DNA of 38,770 nt from Prevotella sp. (GTDB lineage: Bacteria > Bacteroidota > Bacteroidia > Bacteroidales > Bacteroidaceae). Both the position numbers and the translations under genes were made by a program. The first letter of the stretch is position 1. The number at the start of each line of letters is the position of its first letter. This document shows positions 37,490 through 38,770 of the stretch, one piece after another. The stretch lies in the NCBI GenBank assembly GCA_024680755.1, contig JAILBT010000059.1, positions 1 through 38,770 of the forward strand, given 5' to 3'. The notes beneath the pieces are model-generated. The model had not been told where the DNA came from. It searched no databases and was given only the letters and a program-made list of their open reading frames with translations.

Positions 37490-37633
37490 CCGCTCAGCCG
37501 GATTTGCAATCCGGCTGCTGCGAATATAAGCATTTTCAATGCGATAATAATATCTTTAGCATTACAAATGCCAATATTCGGTGCGGTCGGATTGCAAATC
37601 CGACCGAGCAGGTTGCAAATCCGACCGAGCAGG
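37490..37633 (+). repeat. Inverted-repeat element with GGATTTGCAATCC ends, copy 2
   Basis: Positions 37490-37612 are identical to 34429-34551, in the same orientation 3061 bases away. The right-end unit is present twice (37592-37612 and 37613-37633) with period 21 rather than 22, so the tandem part differs from copy 1. The element again lies upstream of a promoter for a secreted or outer-membrane protein. Between it and the next promoter is an A-rich stretch with no gene. Confidence 0.9.
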
Positions 37634-37744
37634 ACGAAACTGCCTCCCGCCCGGCAGAAAAACCTGATACGGTTGATTTAAGGCAAACAGATTGAGATAA
37701 AGCAAGGAAAAAAGGTAGATGGACGCAAAAAAAAGGAAAAAAGA

Positions 37745-37775
37745 ATTGCGGGAAAGAAAAACTGCCGTACCTTTG
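37745..37775 (+). promoter_or_regulatory. Promoter for the small outer-membrane barrel gene
   Basis: ATTG at 37745-37748, 19 bases, TACCTTTG at 37768-37775. The -33 box has one mismatch. The leader before the ATG at 37882 is about 100 A-rich bases. Confidence 0.65.
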
Positions 37776-37881
37776 CAGCCGAAAACAAGAAACATTGTGC
37801 GCGACCACAATAAAACAGAGAGAGAATTTCAAACACAGAGAACATTAACAAAACGTCAAACTTAAAAACATTTTTAAGGCA

Positions 37882-38451
37882 ATGAAAAAGATTATGATGA
37901 CTCTCGCCGCTGCCATCGTTGCAGTGAGCGCTTCTGCACAGGTTTATGTTGGTGGCACCGTGGGCTTCCTTGGCTCGAAGTCGAACGCCGATAACGCCAA
38001 GACCGCCACTAAGTTTGAAATCAACCCCGAGGTTGGCTACAACTTCAGCGACTCTTGGGCCGTGGGTGTCAACGTTGGCTTCGGCAGCGAGAAGGGCACA
38101 TGGAAGGACAACGGCTATGGCTCCGCCGGAGATGGCGAGAAGGCTATCACCACCTTCACCGTGGCTCCCTACGCTCGTTTCACCTACGCCAAGCTGGGCA
38201 ACGTGAGCCTCTTCCTCGACGGCAAGGTGTCTTACACCACCAAGAAGGACGACTACAACGAGTATGGAGTGAACATCGTCCCCGGTGTGGCTTTCGCCGC
38301 CAGCGACAAGGTGAGCTTCGTGGCTAAGATGGGCAACGGCCTGGGCTGGAACCAGATGAAGGATAAGAACAGCGACACCAAGTTCAACCGCTTCGGTCTC
38401 GACGTGAACAGCCTGTCTGCACTCGAGTTCGGTATGTATTTCAACTTCTAA
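37882..38451 (+). CDS. Small outer-membrane beta-barrel protein
   Basis: A 189-residue protein with a signal peptide (about 1-19, ending ASAQ). It has alternating hydrophobic and polar strands (VYVGGTVGFLG, FEINPEVGYNFSDSWAVGVNVGFG, TFTVAPYARFTYAKLG) and ends in ALEFGMYFNF, with the C-terminal phenylalanine typical of outer-membrane barrels. About eight strands fit a small OmpA/OmpX-like or porin-family barrel; there is no peptidoglycan-binding domain. Function is unknown. It has its own promoter and terminator, so it is a single-gene unit. Confidence 0.82.
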   Translation: MKKIMMTLAAAIVAVSASAQVYVGGTVGFLGSKSNADNAKTATKFEINPEVGYNFSDSWAVGVNVGFGSEKGTWKDNGYGSAGDGEKAITTFTVAPYARFTYAKLGNVSLFLDGKVSYTTKKDDYNEYGVNIVPGVAFAASDKVSFVAKMGNGLGWNQMKDKNSDTKFNRFGLDVNSLSALEFGMYFNF

Positions 38452-38503
38452 GCGAAAGCACGAAGGAGAAACAGAAAAAAAACAAATTCTCTCAACAATA
38501 GCG

Positions 38504-38544
38504 AAGGCACCCGCGGGAGCAATCCTGCGGGTGCCTTTCTTTGT
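38504..38544. terminator. Terminator after the barrel gene
   Basis: AAGGCACCCGC at 38504-38514 pairs with GCGGGTGCCTT at 38527-38537, followed by TCTTTGT. An A-rich stretch precedes it. Confidence 0.8.
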
Positions 38545-38580
38545 CTTGACGGTCATAACGGCTGAATGTAGTGGGAAAAA

Positions 38581-38612
38581 TTTGGCAGTGAAAGGAAAAA
38601 CCCTTACCTTTG
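38581..38612 (+). promoter_or_regulatory. Promoter directed out of the right end of the window
   Basis: TTTG at 38581-38584, 20 bases, TACCTTTG at 38605-38612. No start codon with a convincing reading frame follows before the window ends, so the gene it serves lies beyond, or the transcript is the repeat-rich RNA itself. Confidence 0.65.
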
Positions 38613-38629
38613 CAGCCGACTACCGGTAC

Positions 38630-38672
38630 GCAGGTGTCTCACCTGCGGCAGCCGCGGGTGAGACACCCGCGG
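38630..38672. repeat. Pair of adjacent palindromes with mutually complementary centres
   Basis: GCAGGTG-TCT-CACCTGC (38630-38646) and CCGCGGGTG-AGA-CACCCGCGG (38652-38672). The centre of the first, GGTGTCTCACC, is the reverse complement of the centre of the second, so two alternative folds exist. They lie just downstream of the 38605 promoter. Confidence 0.8.
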
Positions 38673-38674
38673 AC

Positions 38675-38715
38675 CAGTGCAAAGCGATGAAATAACCATG
38701 AGTTATATAGAAGCG
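38675..38715. repeat. 41-bp dispersed repeat, right copy
   Basis: It matches bases 1-41 at 40 of 41 positions, in the same orientation. It follows the paired palindromes directly and is followed after six bases by a GTAGGGACGCGAC-type palindrome. Confidence 0.8.
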
Positions 38716-38721
38716 CACGAT

Positions 38722-38745
38722 GTAGGGACGCGACGTGTGGCGTCC
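38722..38745 (+). repeat. Dispersed palindrome (GTAGGGACGCGAC type), copy 2
   Basis: It matches the reverse complement of 34295-34318 with one change, which breaks one arm pair (GTGGCGTCC instead of GTCGCGTCC). The last 25 bases of the window hold nothing recognisable. Confidence 0.75.
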
Positions 38746-38770
38746 GCAGAACAAAAAAGCCAGAAAGCAC

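Noticed and set aside
37429..37695. Short frames sharing the peptide GNRAGTGPAPT near 24750 and 37440
   Set aside because: The match follows from the shared DNA element, which is palindromic. Frames before and after are unrelated and no start site is supported.

Overview
The window looks like a contig from a fairly GC-rich member of the Bacteroidota, most likely the Prevotella group (Prevotellaceae). Three things point there. The gene order is tyrosine recombinase, hpf, tRNA genes, tuf, tRNA-Trp, secE, nusG, rplKAJL, rpoBC. At least nine promoters match the Bacteroidota form TTTG, 19-20 bases, TAnnTTTG. The secreted proteins are typical of the group: TonB-type barrel, SusE/SusF-like modules, Omp28-like proteins, and C-terminal tails resembling Por/type IX sorting signals. 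I ran no database search, so genus and species are inference.

Layout. 1-2500: a Xer-type recombinase, a PD-(D/E)XK (Rpn-like) nuclease gene that appears inserted, and hpf. 2500-15611: the core translation and transcription block on the plus strand (tRNA-Tyr, -Gly, -Thr, tuf, tRNA-Trp, secE, nusG, rplK, rplA, rplJ, rplL, rpoB, rpoC). 15608-24225: a secreted protein overlapping the rpoC stop, a convergent terminator, then three minus-strand genes for large secreted proteins that probably form one operon starting from a promoter at 24255-24286. 24226-24806: a gene-free stretch rich in repeats, including two consecutive 22-bp-period arrays. 24807-29767: minus-strand argE-like deacetylase, rsmA and a TonB-type outer-membrane barrel. 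30116-34219: rpmE2 (plus), then lptB, a surface-lipoprotein nuclease and a SulP transporter (all minus). 34429-38451: two copies of an identical 123-bp inverted-repeat element flank an 821-residue modular secreted protein; a small outer-membrane barrel gene follows. The last 190 bases hold a promoter, palindromes and a 41-bp repeat that also opens the window.

Functionally the left half is housekeeping, expressed from a tRNA-led operon with apparent attenuator-like hairpins. The right half is mostly cell-envelope biology: five proteins share a short C-terminal tail, with a TonB-type barrel, LptB (LPS export), a SulP anion transporter and a lipoprotein nuclease.

The most unusual layer is non-coding. 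Several short-repeat families fill the intergenic gaps: tandem units of 7, 8, 9 and about 10 bp in successive gaps of the minus-strand block, a 22-bp-period array made of two unrelated motifs, and several dispersed palindromes. No CRISPR array, rRNA gene, complete insertion sequence or prophage was seen.
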